Of a stretch of 64,000 nt of DNA, positions 50,951 to 59,800 are shown in pieces. The stretch is from positions 620,001 through 684,000 of the forward strand of contig NZ_JADBED010000001.1 of NCBI RefSeq assembly GCF_014873955.1. The letters run 5' to 3'. A model generated the notes under the pieces. It was not told the origin of the DNA, did not search any database, and was given only the letters and a program-made list of their open reading frames with translations. Source of the DNA: Nesterenkonia lutea (lineage in GTDB: Bacteria > Actinomycetota > Actinomycetes > Actinomycetales > Micrococcaceae). Position 1 is the stretch's first letter. Each line of letters starts with the position of its first letter. A program made the position numbers and the translations under genes.

Positions 50951-51658
50951 ATGACTGAATTTGTAGACACCGCCGCCGAGGCGGTGGCCAGCGTGAAGGA
51001 CGGCTCCACCGTCCTGCTCGGCGGCTTCGGCAACGCCGGCCAGCCCATGGAGCTCATCGACGCGCTCCTGGAATCCGGCACCACCGAGCTCACCGTGGTG
51101 AGCAACAACGCGGGACAGGGCGATCGCGGACTGGCGCTGCTGATCAAGGAGCGCCGGGTGCGCAAGGTCATCTGCTCCTTCCCGCGGCAGTCAGACTCCT
51201 GGCACTTCGACGCGGCCTACCGCGCCGGGGAGCTCGAGCTCGAGCTCGTCCCGCAGGGCAACCTCGCCGAACGGCTGCGCGCCGCCGGTGCCGGCATCGG
51301 GGCCTTCTTCACCCCCACCGGCTACGGCACCAGCCTCGCCGAGGGCAAGGAGACCAGGGAGATCGAGGGCCGGCACTACGTGCTGGAGCATCCGATCCGC
51401 GGCGACGTGGCACTGATCAAGGCACTCAGGGCCGACGACGCCGGCAACCTCACCTATCGCAAGACCGCCCGGAACTTCGGCCCGGTCATGGCGGCCGCCG
51501 CCGCCCACACCGTGGTCCAGGTGCAGGAGCGGGTCCCCGCGGGTGCGCTGGACCCGGAGAACGTGGTCACCCCCGGGATCTACGTGAACACCGTCACCGC
51601 CCTCGGACAGGGTGCAGCCCAGCCTGCCGAGACGAGCCAGGAAGCGAAGGAATCATGA
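50951..51658 (+). CDS. pcaI: 3-oxoacid CoA-transferase subunit A (PcaI-like)
   Basis: 235 residues. CoA-binding motif VLLGGFGNAGQPMELIDAL (the family GGFG), then LTVVSNNAGQGDRGLALLIKERRVRKVICSF and the conserved LELELVPQGNLAERLRAAGAGIGAFFTPTGYGT. With subunit B it moves CoA from succinyl-CoA to 3-oxoadipate (or to acetoacetate in ketone-body metabolism). The stop overlaps the start of the subunit B gene (ATGA). The neighbouring thiolase and dehydratase make 3-oxoadipate the more likely substrate. Confidence 0.88.
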   Translation: MTEFVDTAAEAVASVKDGSTVLLGGFGNAGQPMELIDALLESGTTELTVVSNNAGQGDRGLALLIKERRVRKVICSFPRQSDSWHFDAAYRAGELELELVPQGNLAERLRAAGAGIGAFFTPTGYGTSLAEGKETREIEGRHYVLEHPIRGDVALIKALRADDAGNLTYRKTARNFGPVMAAAAAHTVVQVQERVPAGALDPENVVTPGIYVNTVTALGQGAAQPAETSQEAKES

Positions 51659-52338
51659 GCAGCCAGAACTCCTCCGAGACCAAGACCCTGGACCGCGAGG
51701 ACCTCGCGCGGCTCGTCGCCGCCGACATCGCGCCGGGATCCTATGTGAACCTCGGCATCGGTCAGCCCACCAAGGTCTCCGACCACCTCAGCGCAGAGAA
51801 GAAGATCACCCTCCACACCGAGAACGGGATGCTGGGCATGGGCCCGCAGGCCCATGGCGAGGACATCGACGAGGAGCTCATCAACGCCGGCAAGATCCCG
51901 GTGACCGAGCTCCCCGGCGCCAGCTACTTCCACCACGCCGACTCCTTCGCCATGATGCGCGGAGGACACCTCGATGTCTGCGTGCTCGGCGCCTTCCAGG
52001 TCTCCGCCTCCGGTGACCTGGCGAACTGGTCCACCGGCGCGCCCGACGCCATTCCCGCCGTGGGCGGCGCCATGGATCTGGCCATCGGCGCCAAAGAGGT
52101 CTTCGTGATGATGTCCCTCTTCGCCAAGGACGGATCGCCCAAGATCGTGCCGGACTGCAGCTACCCGCTCACCGGTCTGGCCTGTGTGAGCCGGGTCTAC
52201 ACCGACCACGGCGTCTTCCTCATCGAACAGGGGCCGGACGGCCCGAAGGTCACGCTGCGCGAGGCCTACGGGATGACGCCCGATCAGCTCGCCGAGCGTC
52301 TGGACTTCCCGCTGACCCTGCCCGACTACAAGGGCTGA
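51655..52338 (+). CDS. pcaJ: 3-oxoacid CoA-transferase subunit B (PcaJ-like)
   Basis: 227 residues. Motifs: GSYVNLGIGQPTKVSDHL, the catalytic Glu in LHTENGMLGMGP, and the closing VFLIEQGPDGPKVTLREAYGMTPDQLAERLDFPL. It forms the catalytic half of the transferase with the product of the overlapping upstream gene. Last gene of the island before rplY. Confidence 0.9.
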   Translation: MSSQNSSETKTLDREDLARLVAADIAPGSYVNLGIGQPTKVSDHLSAEKKITLHTENGMLGMGPQAHGEDIDEELINAGKIPVTELPGASYFHHADSFAMMRGGHLDVCVLGAFQVSASGDLANWSTGAPDAIPAVGGAMDLAIGAKEVFVMMSLFAKDGSPKIVPDCSYPLTGLACVSRVYTDHGVFLIEQGPDGPKVTLREAYGMTPDQLAERLDFPLTLPDYKG

Positions 52339-52347
52339 GCCGGCTGG

Positions 52348-52525
52348 TATAGTTGACAGCTGTGCCCAGGCGAGGGGGCGACGTCGGCGGATTTCTCCGC
52401 AGAGGTCAGCCCCGTGATCGACGAGGCGAACTGCAGGACCTCATATCCGCCACGGCGCGGAGAGCCTGAATTTCACTTGTCGTTGGCCTGGATCATTACG
52501 CATCCAACCAACGAAGGACAACATC
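52348..52525 (+). promoter_or_regulatory. Promoter and long leader of rplY
   Basis: TATAGT at 52348-52353 is a good -10. The leader to the rplY ATG is about 165 bases, long for this genome. It contains a short hairpin GCGGATTTCTCCGC (52388-52401) and a possible leaderless micro-ORF (52362-52469). Confidence 0.5.
52362..52469 (+). CDS. Possible 35-residue leader peptide in the rplY leader
   Basis: A GTG eight bases after the TATAGT box opens a 35-codon frame (VPRRGGDVGGFLRRGQP...) that is Arg- and Gly-rich and ends 56 bases before rplY. The placement fits leaderless translation. Open frames of this size occur by chance in GC-rich DNA, so the support is positional only. If real, it could couple L25 synthesis to translation state. 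Confidence 0.3.
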   Translation: MPRRGGDVGGFLRRGQPRDRRGELQDLISATARRA

Positions 52526-53170
52526 ATGGCTGACAAGATCGTCATTCCCGCGACAAAGCGGACCGAATTCGGCAAGGGCGCAGCCCGCAAGGCCCGTCGC
52601 GATGACAAGATCCCCGCAGTGGTCTACGGACACGGCGAAGACCCCATCCACGTGATCCTGCCCGGTCACCAGACCCACCTGGCCGTGCGCAACCCCAACG
52701 CACTGATCACCCTGGACATCGAGGGCACCGAGCAGCTGGTGATCCCCAAGGCCATCCAGCGCGACATCATCAAGCGCACCATCGATCACATGGACCTGCT
52801 GACCGTGCGCCGCGGCGAGAAGGTCGTCGTGGACGTCTACGTCGAGGTCACCGGCGAGCCCGCCGTCGGCTTCGAGTGGATCCTGGAGCAGGCCACCGTC
52901 TCGGTCGAGGCTGAGGCCACCCACCTGCCCGAGCACGTCACCGTGGACATCACCGACCGCGACGAGAACGCGCTTCCGGAGCACATCCAGCTGCCCAAGG
53001 GCGTCACCCTGGCTCTGACTGACCTGGAGTCCCCGATCGTCTCCATCCACGAGCCCACCGCGCAGGACCTGGGCGACGAGGAAGAGACCACCGAAGGCGG
53101 GGCTGCCGAGGGCGAGACCGCCGAGGGCGAGTCCGATTCCGAGGAGAACTCCGAGGGCAACGAGTCCTGA
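52526..53170 (+). CDS. rplY: 50S ribosomal protein L25 (CTC form)
   Basis: 214 residues, the long TL5/CTC version that binds 5S rRNA. N-terminal L25 domain: RTEFGKGAARKARRDDKIPAVVYGHGEDPIHVILPG; then the second beta domain with VDVYVEVTGEPA and LPEHVTVDITDRDENALPEHIQLPKGVTL. The C-terminal 35 residues are almost all Glu, Gly and Ser, a common actinobacterial extension. AAGGA lies seven bases before the ATG. Upstream of pth, the usual order. Confidence 0.96.
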   Translation: MADKIVIPATKRTEFGKGAARKARRDDKIPAVVYGHGEDPIHVILPGHQTHLAVRNPNALITLDIEGTEQLVIPKAIQRDIIKRTIDHMDLLTVRRGEKVVVDVYVEVTGEPAVGFEWILEQATVSVEAEATHLPEHVTVDITDRDENALPEHIQLPKGVTLALTDLESPIVSIHEPTAQDLGDEEETTEGGAAEGETAEGESDSEENSEGNES

Positions 53171-53193
53171 GCAGGACGACTCTGAACCTCCAC

Positions 53194-53199
53194 TAGGCT
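53194..53199 (+). promoter_or_regulatory. -10 box of pth, leaderless type
   Basis: TAGGCT six bases before the pth ATG at 53206, in the 35-base gap after rplY. No ribosome site is visible. Confidence 0.45.
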
Positions 53200-53205
53200 C
53201 GAAGC

Positions 53206-53790
53206 ATGGCTTCAGAGACTTGGTTGATAGCGGGACTCGGCAACCCCGGGTCCCGCTATCGTCATACCCGGCACAATATCGGGCACATGGTGCTCGATGA
53301 GCTCCTCGACCGCATGGACGCGAGCTACACACGCACCAAGGTCGGAGCCAAGGCCGTCGCGGCCCGGCTGGGCCCCGGCGGCCCGAAAGTCGTCTTCGCG
53401 ATCTCCGAGGGATACATGAACCTCTCCGGGAAACCCGTGCGCGGTCTCATGGACTATTTCTCCGTGCCCACCGAGAACCTGATCGTGGTCCACGACGAGC
53501 TCGACCTGGACTTCGGCCGGGCCAAGCTCAAGCGCGGCGGCTCCGAAGGCGGGCACAACGGACTGAAGTCCATCACCACCCACCTCGGCGGAGACCGCGA
53601 CTACCTGCGCGTGCGCGCCGGAGTCGGCCGGCCCCCCGGGCGCATGGACAGTGCTGACTACGTGCTGCAGAAGTTCAGCACCACCGAGCAGAAGGAGCTC
53701 CCGCTGTTCATCGGGAGGCTGGCCGACGCGGTGGAGCTGCTGATCGCCGAAGGACTGCCGGCGGCGCAGAACGCCGTGCACCAGTCATAG
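53206..53790 (+). CDS. pth: Peptidyl-tRNA hydrolase
   Basis: 194 residues; frees tRNA from prematurely released peptidyl-tRNA. The catalytic residues are present: Asn in LGNPGSRYRHTRHNIGHMV with the active His (RHNIG), Met/Asn contact in SEGYMNLSGKPV, Asp in VHDELDLDFGRAKLKRGGSEGGHNGLKSI. Normal length. Confidence 0.96.
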   Translation: MASETWLIAGLGNPGSRYRHTRHNIGHMVLDELLDRMDASYTRTKVGAKAVAARLGPGGPKVVFAISEGYMNLSGKPVRGLMDYFSVPTENLIVVHDELDLDFGRAKLKRGGSEGGHNGLKSITTHLGGDRDYLRVRAGVGRPPGRMDSADYVLQKFSTTEQKELPLFIGRLADAVELLIAEGLPAAQNAVHQS

Positions 53791-53968
53791 ACACGCACCG
53801 GCCGCAGGCGTGCACCCCGCAGGGAGCTGCCTCACAGGTCCGCGGCGAGCTGTTGACGCGCGGGGCCGCAGCGAGAAGGCTGAAGGTCAGGGCGGAGCCC
53901 AGACTCGGCCGCTCCGGTCCCTGACGCTTGGCGTTCCAGGTCGAGATCGATCCACTTGGAGGCAGATC
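53791..53968. other. Gene-free stretch after pth
   Basis: 178 bases between pth and the cysteine-repeat micro-ORF. I see no clear hairpin terminator and no convincing -10 box; nothing further can be supported. Confidence 0.5.
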
Positions 53969-54055
53969 ATGGCGGTATGCGACACCCGCGGCACCTGCGA
54001 CAGCCGCGGCACCTGTGACACCCGTGGCACTGCGGCGGCCGGAGATCACACGTGA
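53969..54055 (+). CDS. 28-residue cysteine-repeat peptide, possible leader of the hydrolase gene
   Basis: ATG preceded by a strong ribosome site (TTGGAGG, six bases before). The peptide begins MAVCDTRGTC and repeats the hexad Cys-Asp-(Thr/Ser)-Arg-Gly-Thr three times, encoded by three 18-bp tandem units (53981-54034). Three of the four base changes among the units within the repeated codons are synonymous, which suggests selection on the peptide. Its stop overlaps the hydrolase ATG (TGATG), so the two are translationally coupled. It could be a sensing leader peptide or a small metal/thiol peptide; no homologue is known to me. Confidence 0.55.
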   Translation: MAVCDTRGTCDSRGTCDTRGTAAAGDHT

Positions 54056-54906
54056 TGACATACACGCAGCCGCAGACCCGTGACCGCATCAGCAGCTTCT
54101 CCCGGGCCGGACTCACCTTCGACGTGTCCGACAGCGGTCCATTGGACGGACCCACGGTCGTGCTGCTGCATGGGTTCCCGGCGAACCGGCATGGATTCGA
54201 CGACGTGGCGGGAATCCTCAACGCTGCCGGGCTGCGCACCCTGGCACCGGACCTGCGCGGGTACTCGGACGGTGCCCGTCCGCGGCGCCGGCGGAGCTAT
54301 CGCGCCGTGGAGCACCAGCGCGATGTCTCGGCACTGCTCGACGCGGCGGGGACCGAGCGCGTCCACCTCGTCGGCCATGACTGGGGCGGGGCACTTGCCT
54401 GGCAGCTGGCGCTCGCCGCTCCGGAGCGGCTGAGTCGGCTCACGGTGCTCTCGACGCCACATCCCAGTGCACTGGTGCGTTCGCTCTGGTCCTCGGCGCA
54501 GCTGCTGCGTTCCTTCTACGTGCTGGTGTTCCAGCTGCCGTGGCTGCCGGAGGCCCTGCTGCGCCGGCGACTCACCACCCTGCTGCGCAGGATGGGACTG
54601 AACGAGTCCTCAGCGATCGCGTACGGAGAGTTCATGGCGATCGACGGCCGACTCACCGGAGCGCTCAACTGGTACCGCGGGATGGGACTGCCGGATGACC
54701 GCGGCTCGCGCCGTCGGATGGTGACAGTGCCGACCACCTACGTGTGGGGCAACGGAGACCAGGCCCTGGGACGGCGCGCCGCCGAGCTGACGGAATCGTA
54801 TGTGCAGGCGAAGTATCGCTTCGTGGAACTGGATGCGGACCACTGGCTCCCAGAGAACGTCCCGGAACTGGTGGCCCGGGAGATCCTCGCCGACAGACTG
54901 CACTGA
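54055..54906 (+). CDS. Alpha/beta hydrolase, epoxide hydrolase/dehalogenase-like
   Basis: 283 residues. Oxyanion loop [15 protein letters not shown], nucleophile elbow [12 protein letters not shown] with Asp as nucleophile (not Ser), as in epoxide hydrolases and haloalkane dehalogenases, and the catalytic His in [17 protein letters not shown] helical cap (about residues 140-215) is present. Asp-type nucleophile supports ester-intermediate chemistry on epoxides or halides. The ATG at 54055 overlaps the stop of the cysteine-repeat micro-ORF. Substrate unknown. Confidence 0.85.
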   Translation: MTYTQPQTRDRISSFSRAGLTFDVSDSGPLDGPTVVLLHGFPANRHGFDDVAGILNAAGLRTLAPDLRGYSDGARPRRRRSYRAVEHQRDVSALLDAAGTERVHLVGHDWGGALAWQLALAAPERLSRLTVLSTPHPSALVRSLWSSAQLLRSFYVLVFQLPWLPEALLRRRLTTLLRRMGLNESSAIAYGEFMAIDGRLTGALNWYRGMGLPDDRGSRRRMVTVPTTYVWGNGDQALGRRAAELTESYVQAKYRFVELDADHWLPENVPELVAREILADRLH

Positions 54907-54953
54907 GCACAAGCGGGGCGCAGCCGATGCTGGGCCCCGCCTGTGGCAGGTGC

Positions 54954-55457
54954 TCAGGCCCGGCGGGAGATCCAGGCGCTGACCTCGCGCGCCTGCAGAT
55001 CCACGAACTTGCGCATGTACGGCTCCGCAGCGGCCTTGATCTTCTTGCCGATCAGCGGAATGTTGACGTTGACCTCGCCGCGCACGGTGGACAGGGTCTC
55101 CTGATCTCCCCGTGCGTGCAGGTTCTGCGCTGAGTCGGCCGAGACCGGGGCCGAGGCGATCTTCACCGCCGTGTCCGCGCGGCGGGACCCGCTCGCGTCC
55201 GGGGCGCTCCAGGAGTGCGTCACATGCACGCTGACCTCCCCCTTGATGACCTTCTTCGCGATCTCGGGAAGCTTGTCCGCGGGCATCGACTGTTCCGTCA
55301 CGATCTCGAAGGCGCCGTCCAGGGGCCCGTTGACCTCGAAGCTCAGCAGCTTCGCGCCGACCTTCTTGGACAGGTGCTCGTTGAAGTCTCGGTCGGCGTA
55401 GGCCTCGATGATGCTCTGCACGTTGTGCTCGATCACGAGTTCGGTTTCAAGTGCCAC
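54954..55457 (-). CDS. DUF2505 family protein
   Basis: 167 residues from a GTG with AAGGAG seven bases upstream. The protein is a predicted START/SRPBCC-like fold: LETELVIEHNVQSIIEAYADRDFNEHLSKKVGAKLLSFEV, then alternating strands and a C-terminal helix (GKKIKAAAEPYMRKFVDLQAREVSAWI). DUF2505 proteins are widespread in actinobacteria and of unknown function, probably binding a hydrophobic ligand. Divergent from the cation exchanger gene. Confidence 0.85.
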   Translation of the reverse strand: MALETELVIEHNVQSIIEAYADRDFNEHLSKKVGAKLLSFEVNGPLDGAFEIVTEQSMPADKLPEIAKKVIKGEVSVHVTHSWSAPDASGSRRADTAVKIASAPVSADSAQNLHARGDQETLSTVRGEVNVNIPLIGKKIKAAAEPYMRKFVDLQAREVSAWISRRA

Positions 55458-55555
55458 GGATGGTCTCCTTCGTAGGTCCAGATCCTGGTGGTGGGATCTC
55501 ATGCTCGGATCACCGGCGCATGGGCGCCGACGTCGCTTGCGGAACCTTCCCATTG

Positions 55556-55561
55556 TAAAGT
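55556..55561 (+). promoter_or_regulatory. -10 box of the cation exchanger gene, leaderless type
   Basis: TAAAGT seven bases before the GTG at 55569, with no ribosome site. Confidence 0.55.
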
Positions 55562-55568
55562 TGCCGCA

Positions 55569-56738
55569 GTGACCATTCTGACTGTTCTCCTGCTGCTCGG
55601 CGGCCTCGTCCTGCTCGTCGCCGGCGGGGAGGCCCTGGTGCGCGGCGCAGCTTCGCTGGGCAAGACCGTGGGGCTCTCCTCGCTGATCATCGGACTGACG
55701 GTCGTCTCCTCCGCGACCTCGGCCCCCGAGCTCGCCGTGAGCATGGGAGCTGCGCTGAGCGGCTCCCCGGGCCTGGCGGTGGGCAATGTCGTGGGCAGCA
55801 ACATCGCCAACATCCTCTTCGTCATGGGCCTCACCGCCATCTTCGGCGCGCTGGTGGTCAAGGTGCAGCTGATCAAGGCAGACATACCGATCATGATCGG
55901 GTTCTCGATCCTCGCCCTGATCATGGCGCTCGACGGCGGCATCAGCACAGTGGACGGCGTCGTGCTGGTCGGGCTGCTGATCGCCTACCTGGTGGTCACC
56001 GTCGTCCTCGCCCGCCGAGCGACCCGCGGCGAACGCGCGGCCGAAGCGGCGCAGGAGGAGAAGCACGAGCTCGACGTCGAAGCGGCGATCCTGCACGGCC
56101 CGCGTCAGCTGACCAAAGCACGGCGCACCTCCCGGGTTCGCGCCACGCTGATCGACCTTGCCCTGGTCGTCGGGGGAGTGGTGCTGCTGGTCATCGGGGC
56201 ACAGATGCTGGTCAGTGCGTCCACCAGCATCGCCATGGTCCTCGGGGTCAGCGACCTGATCATCGGGCTGACCATCGTGGCCATCGGGACCTCGCTTCCC
56301 GAGCTCGCGACCAGCGTCATCGCCGCGCTCCGCGGGGAGCGGGACATGGCCGTGGGCAATCTGGTGGGCAGCAACATCTTCAACATCGGCGCCGTCCTCG
56401 GACTCACCGCGATCATCTCCGGCGATGGCATCGAGGTGGCCTCCGCCGCGGCGAACTTCGATCTCCCGGTCATGGTCGCCGCGGCCCTGGTGCTGCTCCC
56501 GCTGGCCTTCACCGCCGCGTCGATCGGCCGCTGGGAGGGCCTGGCGCTGGTGATCTCCTACAGCGCCTATGTGGTCTACCTGGTGCTCTACGCCTCGGGG
56601 CATGCCGCGCTGGAGCCCTTCAGCTCGGCGATGCTGTGGTTCGTGCTCCCGATCACCGCGCTGTGGCTGGCGGCGCTGGTGGGCTATGAGGTCGGTGTGC
56701 TGCGCAGCCGCCGAGCGGCCCGGGCAGGGGAGCCCTGA
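55569..56738 (+). CDS. Na+(K+)/Ca2+ exchanger family protein (CaCA, YrbG-like)
   Basis: 389 residues with ten to eleven membrane helices in two inverted repeats. The alpha repeats are clear: GLTVVSSATSAPELAVSMGAALSGSPGLAVGNVVGSNIANILFV and GLTIVAIGTSLPELATSVIAALRGERDMAVGNLVGSNIFNI, with the ion-binding Glu (PEL) and Asn (GSN) in each. A charged cytoplasmic loop separates the halves. It exports Ca2+ or another cation using a monovalent ion gradient. The GTG at 55569 is supported by the leaderless box just upstream; an earlier in-frame start at 55488 would add a soluble piece antisense to the DUF2505 leader. Confidence 0.92.
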   Translation: MTILTVLLLLGGLVLLVAGGEALVRGAASLGKTVGLSSLIIGLTVVSSATSAPELAVSMGAALSGSPGLAVGNVVGSNIANILFVMGLTAIFGALVVKVQLIKADIPIMIGFSILALIMALDGGISTVDGVVLVGLLIAYLVVTVVLARRATRGERAAEAAQEEKHELDVEAAILHGPRQLTKARRTSRVRATLIDLALVVGGVVLLVIGAQMLVSASTSIAMVLGVSDLIIGLTIVAIGTSLPELATSVIAALRGERDMAVGNLVGSNIFNIGAVLGLTAIISGDGIEVASAAANFDLPVMVAAALVLLPLAFTAASIGRWEGLALVISYSAYVVYLVLYASGHAALEPFSSAMLWFVLPITALWLAALVGYEVGVLRSRRAARAGEP

Positions 56739-56881
56739 GTCGGGAACAGCGAGTATCCTGTGTGAGGCCCGATCTCCAGCACGACTGATCTCGTGCCCGA
56801 CTGATCATCCGGCACGACTGATCTCGTGCGTCACTGAAGCTCCTGCATCGATCTGTATGCGAAACGAGGCGTCACTCTCCC
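56739..56881 (+). repeat. Intergenic repeat upstream of mfd with palindromic 18-mers
   Basis: GCACGACTGATCTCGTGC occurs at 56779-56796 and again at 56812-56829 (33 bases apart); each is a palindrome with arms GCACGA/TCGTGC. A third GACTGATC core lies between them at 56799, giving cores at 56783, 56799 and 56816. Candidate operators for mfd; no gene is present in this gap. Confidence 0.7.
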
Positions 56882-59800
56882 ATGGCTCTTTCTGGTCTGC
56901 GCACGGCACTGACGGCGAACCCCTCCTATAAGCGGGTGGCCTCGGCCGCCGCGCACCCGGCCCCGGAGCGCACCGAGGAGCTGCAGATCTCCTCGACCAC
57001 CGGGCTGCGGCCCGCGCTGATCGCTGAGATCGCCGCCAAGCTGCGCGGCACCAGCGAGACCGGGACGCTGCTGGCCGTCACGGCCACGGACCGCGAGGCC
57101 GATGAGCTGGCCACCTCGCTGGCCGCCTACGCGCCCGAGGCCGCCGTGGCCCACTTCCCCTCCTGGGAGACCCTGCCGCACGAGCGGCTCTCTCCGCGCT
57201 CGGACACTGTGGGCAGGCGCCTCGGAGTGCTGCGCCGGCTGGCGCACCCGGAACAGACCGGAGGAGCGCTCGACGTCGTCGTCGCCCCGGTCCGTGCCGT
57301 GGTGCAGCCACTGGTGAAGGGGCTGGGGGACCTCACCCCGGTCAGACTGCAGGTCGGGGAGTTCGCCGACTTCGACCAGACCGTGGCCGACCTGGCCGAC
57401 GCCGCCTACTCCCGCGTGGACATGGTCACCCGGCGCGGAGAGTTCGCCGTCCGCGGCGGCATCCTGGACGTGTTCCCACCCACCGAGCCGCACCCGGCGC
57501 GCATCGAGTTCTTCGGCGACGAGGTCGAGCAGATGCGCTGGTTCGCCGTGGCCGATCAGCGTTCCCTGGACGGCGAGTCCACAGCACACCCGGAGGTGCT
57601 CGACGCCGCGCCCTGTCGCGAGCTGCTCATCACCGAGGATGTGAAGGCCCGCGCCAAGGAGCTCATCGCGCAGATGCCGCACGCCGCGGACCTGCTCACC
57701 AAGCTCGCCGAGGGCATCGCCGCCGAGGGCATGGAGTCCCTCGCGCCGGTCCTGGTCCCGGAGATGGTGCCCTTCGTCTCCCAGCTGCCCGCGGGATCGC
57801 TGACCGTGGTCATCGAGCCCGAGAAGACCCGCGGCCGTGCCCATGATCTCTCCGCCACCAATGAGGAGTTCCTCGCCGCCGCATGGTCCGCAGCCCCGGA
57901 CGGCGCGGCCGCGCCCCTGGATGTCAGCGGAGCCCAGATCGGCAGCGAGCAGCAGGGCCTGGCCGCCGGCGCCTTCGCGAGTCTGGCCGAGACCCGCGAA
58001 GCCTCCCTGGACCACGGCGCCGGCTGGTGGTCGATGACCTCGCTGGGCCTGGACGAGGAGCTCGAACAGGACGCCGACATCGTCTCCATCGACTCCCGCG
58101 AGCCGATCGGCTACCGCGGCAGCGTCGAAGATGTGATGACCTTCCTCGCCGAGCGCGCGAAGGCGAACTGGACGGTGGTGGTCACCACCGCCGCAGCCGG
58201 CTCCGCCCAGCGGGTCCACGAGCTGCTCACCGAGCACGATGTGCCCTGCGTCCGGGTGGACACCCTGGACGAGGCTCCCGCGCCGGGACGGATCACCATC
58301 TCCACGGCGAACGTCTCCGAGGGCTTCGCGGTGGATCCGCTGCAGCTGGCGCTGCTGACCGAATCCGAGATGCTCGGACGCTCCATCCGCCAGGATGCCG
58401 GCTCCGCCCGCAAGGTGCCCGCCCGCCGGCGTCGTCATGTGGTGGATCCGCTGGCGCTCAATCCCGGGGACTACGTGGTCCACGAGCAGCACGGCATCGG
58501 CCAGTTCGTGGAGCTCATCCAGCGCAAGGTCGGGTCCCCGCAGGCGATCAAGGCCGGCACCGCCGGCATCCGCGAATACCTGGTCCTGGAATACGCGGCC
58601 TCCAAGCGCGGCGGCGCGAAGGACCGGCTCATGGTGCCCACGGATCAGCTCGACCAGGTCTCGCAGTACGTGGGCGGGGAGGCGCCGTCGCTGTCCAAGA
58701 TGGGCGGCAGCGACTGGTCCCAGACCAAGCGCAAGGCCAAGAAGGCCGTCAAGGAGATCGCCGGCGAACTGATCAGGCTCTACGCCGCGCGCATGGCCTC
58801 ACGCGGGCATGCCTTCGGCCCCGACACCCCCTGGCAGGGCGAGCTCGAGGACGCCTTCCCCTATGCGGAGACCCCGGATCAGCTGACCGCCAGCGATGAG
58901 GTCAAGGCGGACATGCAGCGCGAGATCCCGATGGACCGGCTGATCTCCGGCGATGTGGGCTACGGCAAGACCGAGATCGCGATCCGAGCCGCCTTCAAGG
59001 CGGTCCAGGACGGCAAACAGGTCGCCGTGCTGGTGCCCACCACGCTGCTGGTCTCCCAGCACTACGAGACGTTCACCGAACGCTATGCCGGCTTTCCGGT
59101 CAGGGTCGCCCCGCTGTCGAGGTTCCAGACCGCCAAGGAGTCCAAGGAGACCCTGGCCGGACTGCGCGAAGGCAGCGTCGACATCGTGATCGGCACCCAC
59201 CGGCTGCTCTCCAAGGAGGTCGACTTCCACGATCTGGGTCTGGTGATCATCGACGAGGAGCAGCGCTTCGGCGTGGAGCACAAGGAGCAGCTCAAGAAGA
59301 TGCGCACCAACGTGGATGTGCTGGCCATGTCGGCCACGCCCATCCCGCGCACCCTGGAGATGTCCATGGCCGGGATCCGGGAGACCTCCACGCTGGCCAC
59401 CCCGCCGGAGGAGCGGCACCCGGTGCTGACCTTCGTGGGGCCCTACACCGATAAGCAGGTCTCCGCCGCGATCCGCCGCGAGCTCATGCGCGAGGGGCAG
59501 GTGTTCTTCGTGCACAACCGGGTCTCCTCCATCGATGCGACCGCGGCCCGGGTCCGTGAACTGGTCCCCGAGGCGCGCGTGGAGGTCGCCCACGGTCAGA
59601 TGAGCGAGTCCCGGCTGGAGCAGATCATCCAGGACTTCTGGGAGAAGCGCTTCGACGTGCTGGTCTCCACCACGATCATCGAGACCGGCCTGGACATCTC
59701 CAACGCCAACACGCTGATCGTGGACCGCGCCTCGACCTACGGGCTCTCCCAGCTGCACCAGCTGCGCGGACGCGTGGGCCGCTCCCGGGAGCGCGCCTAC

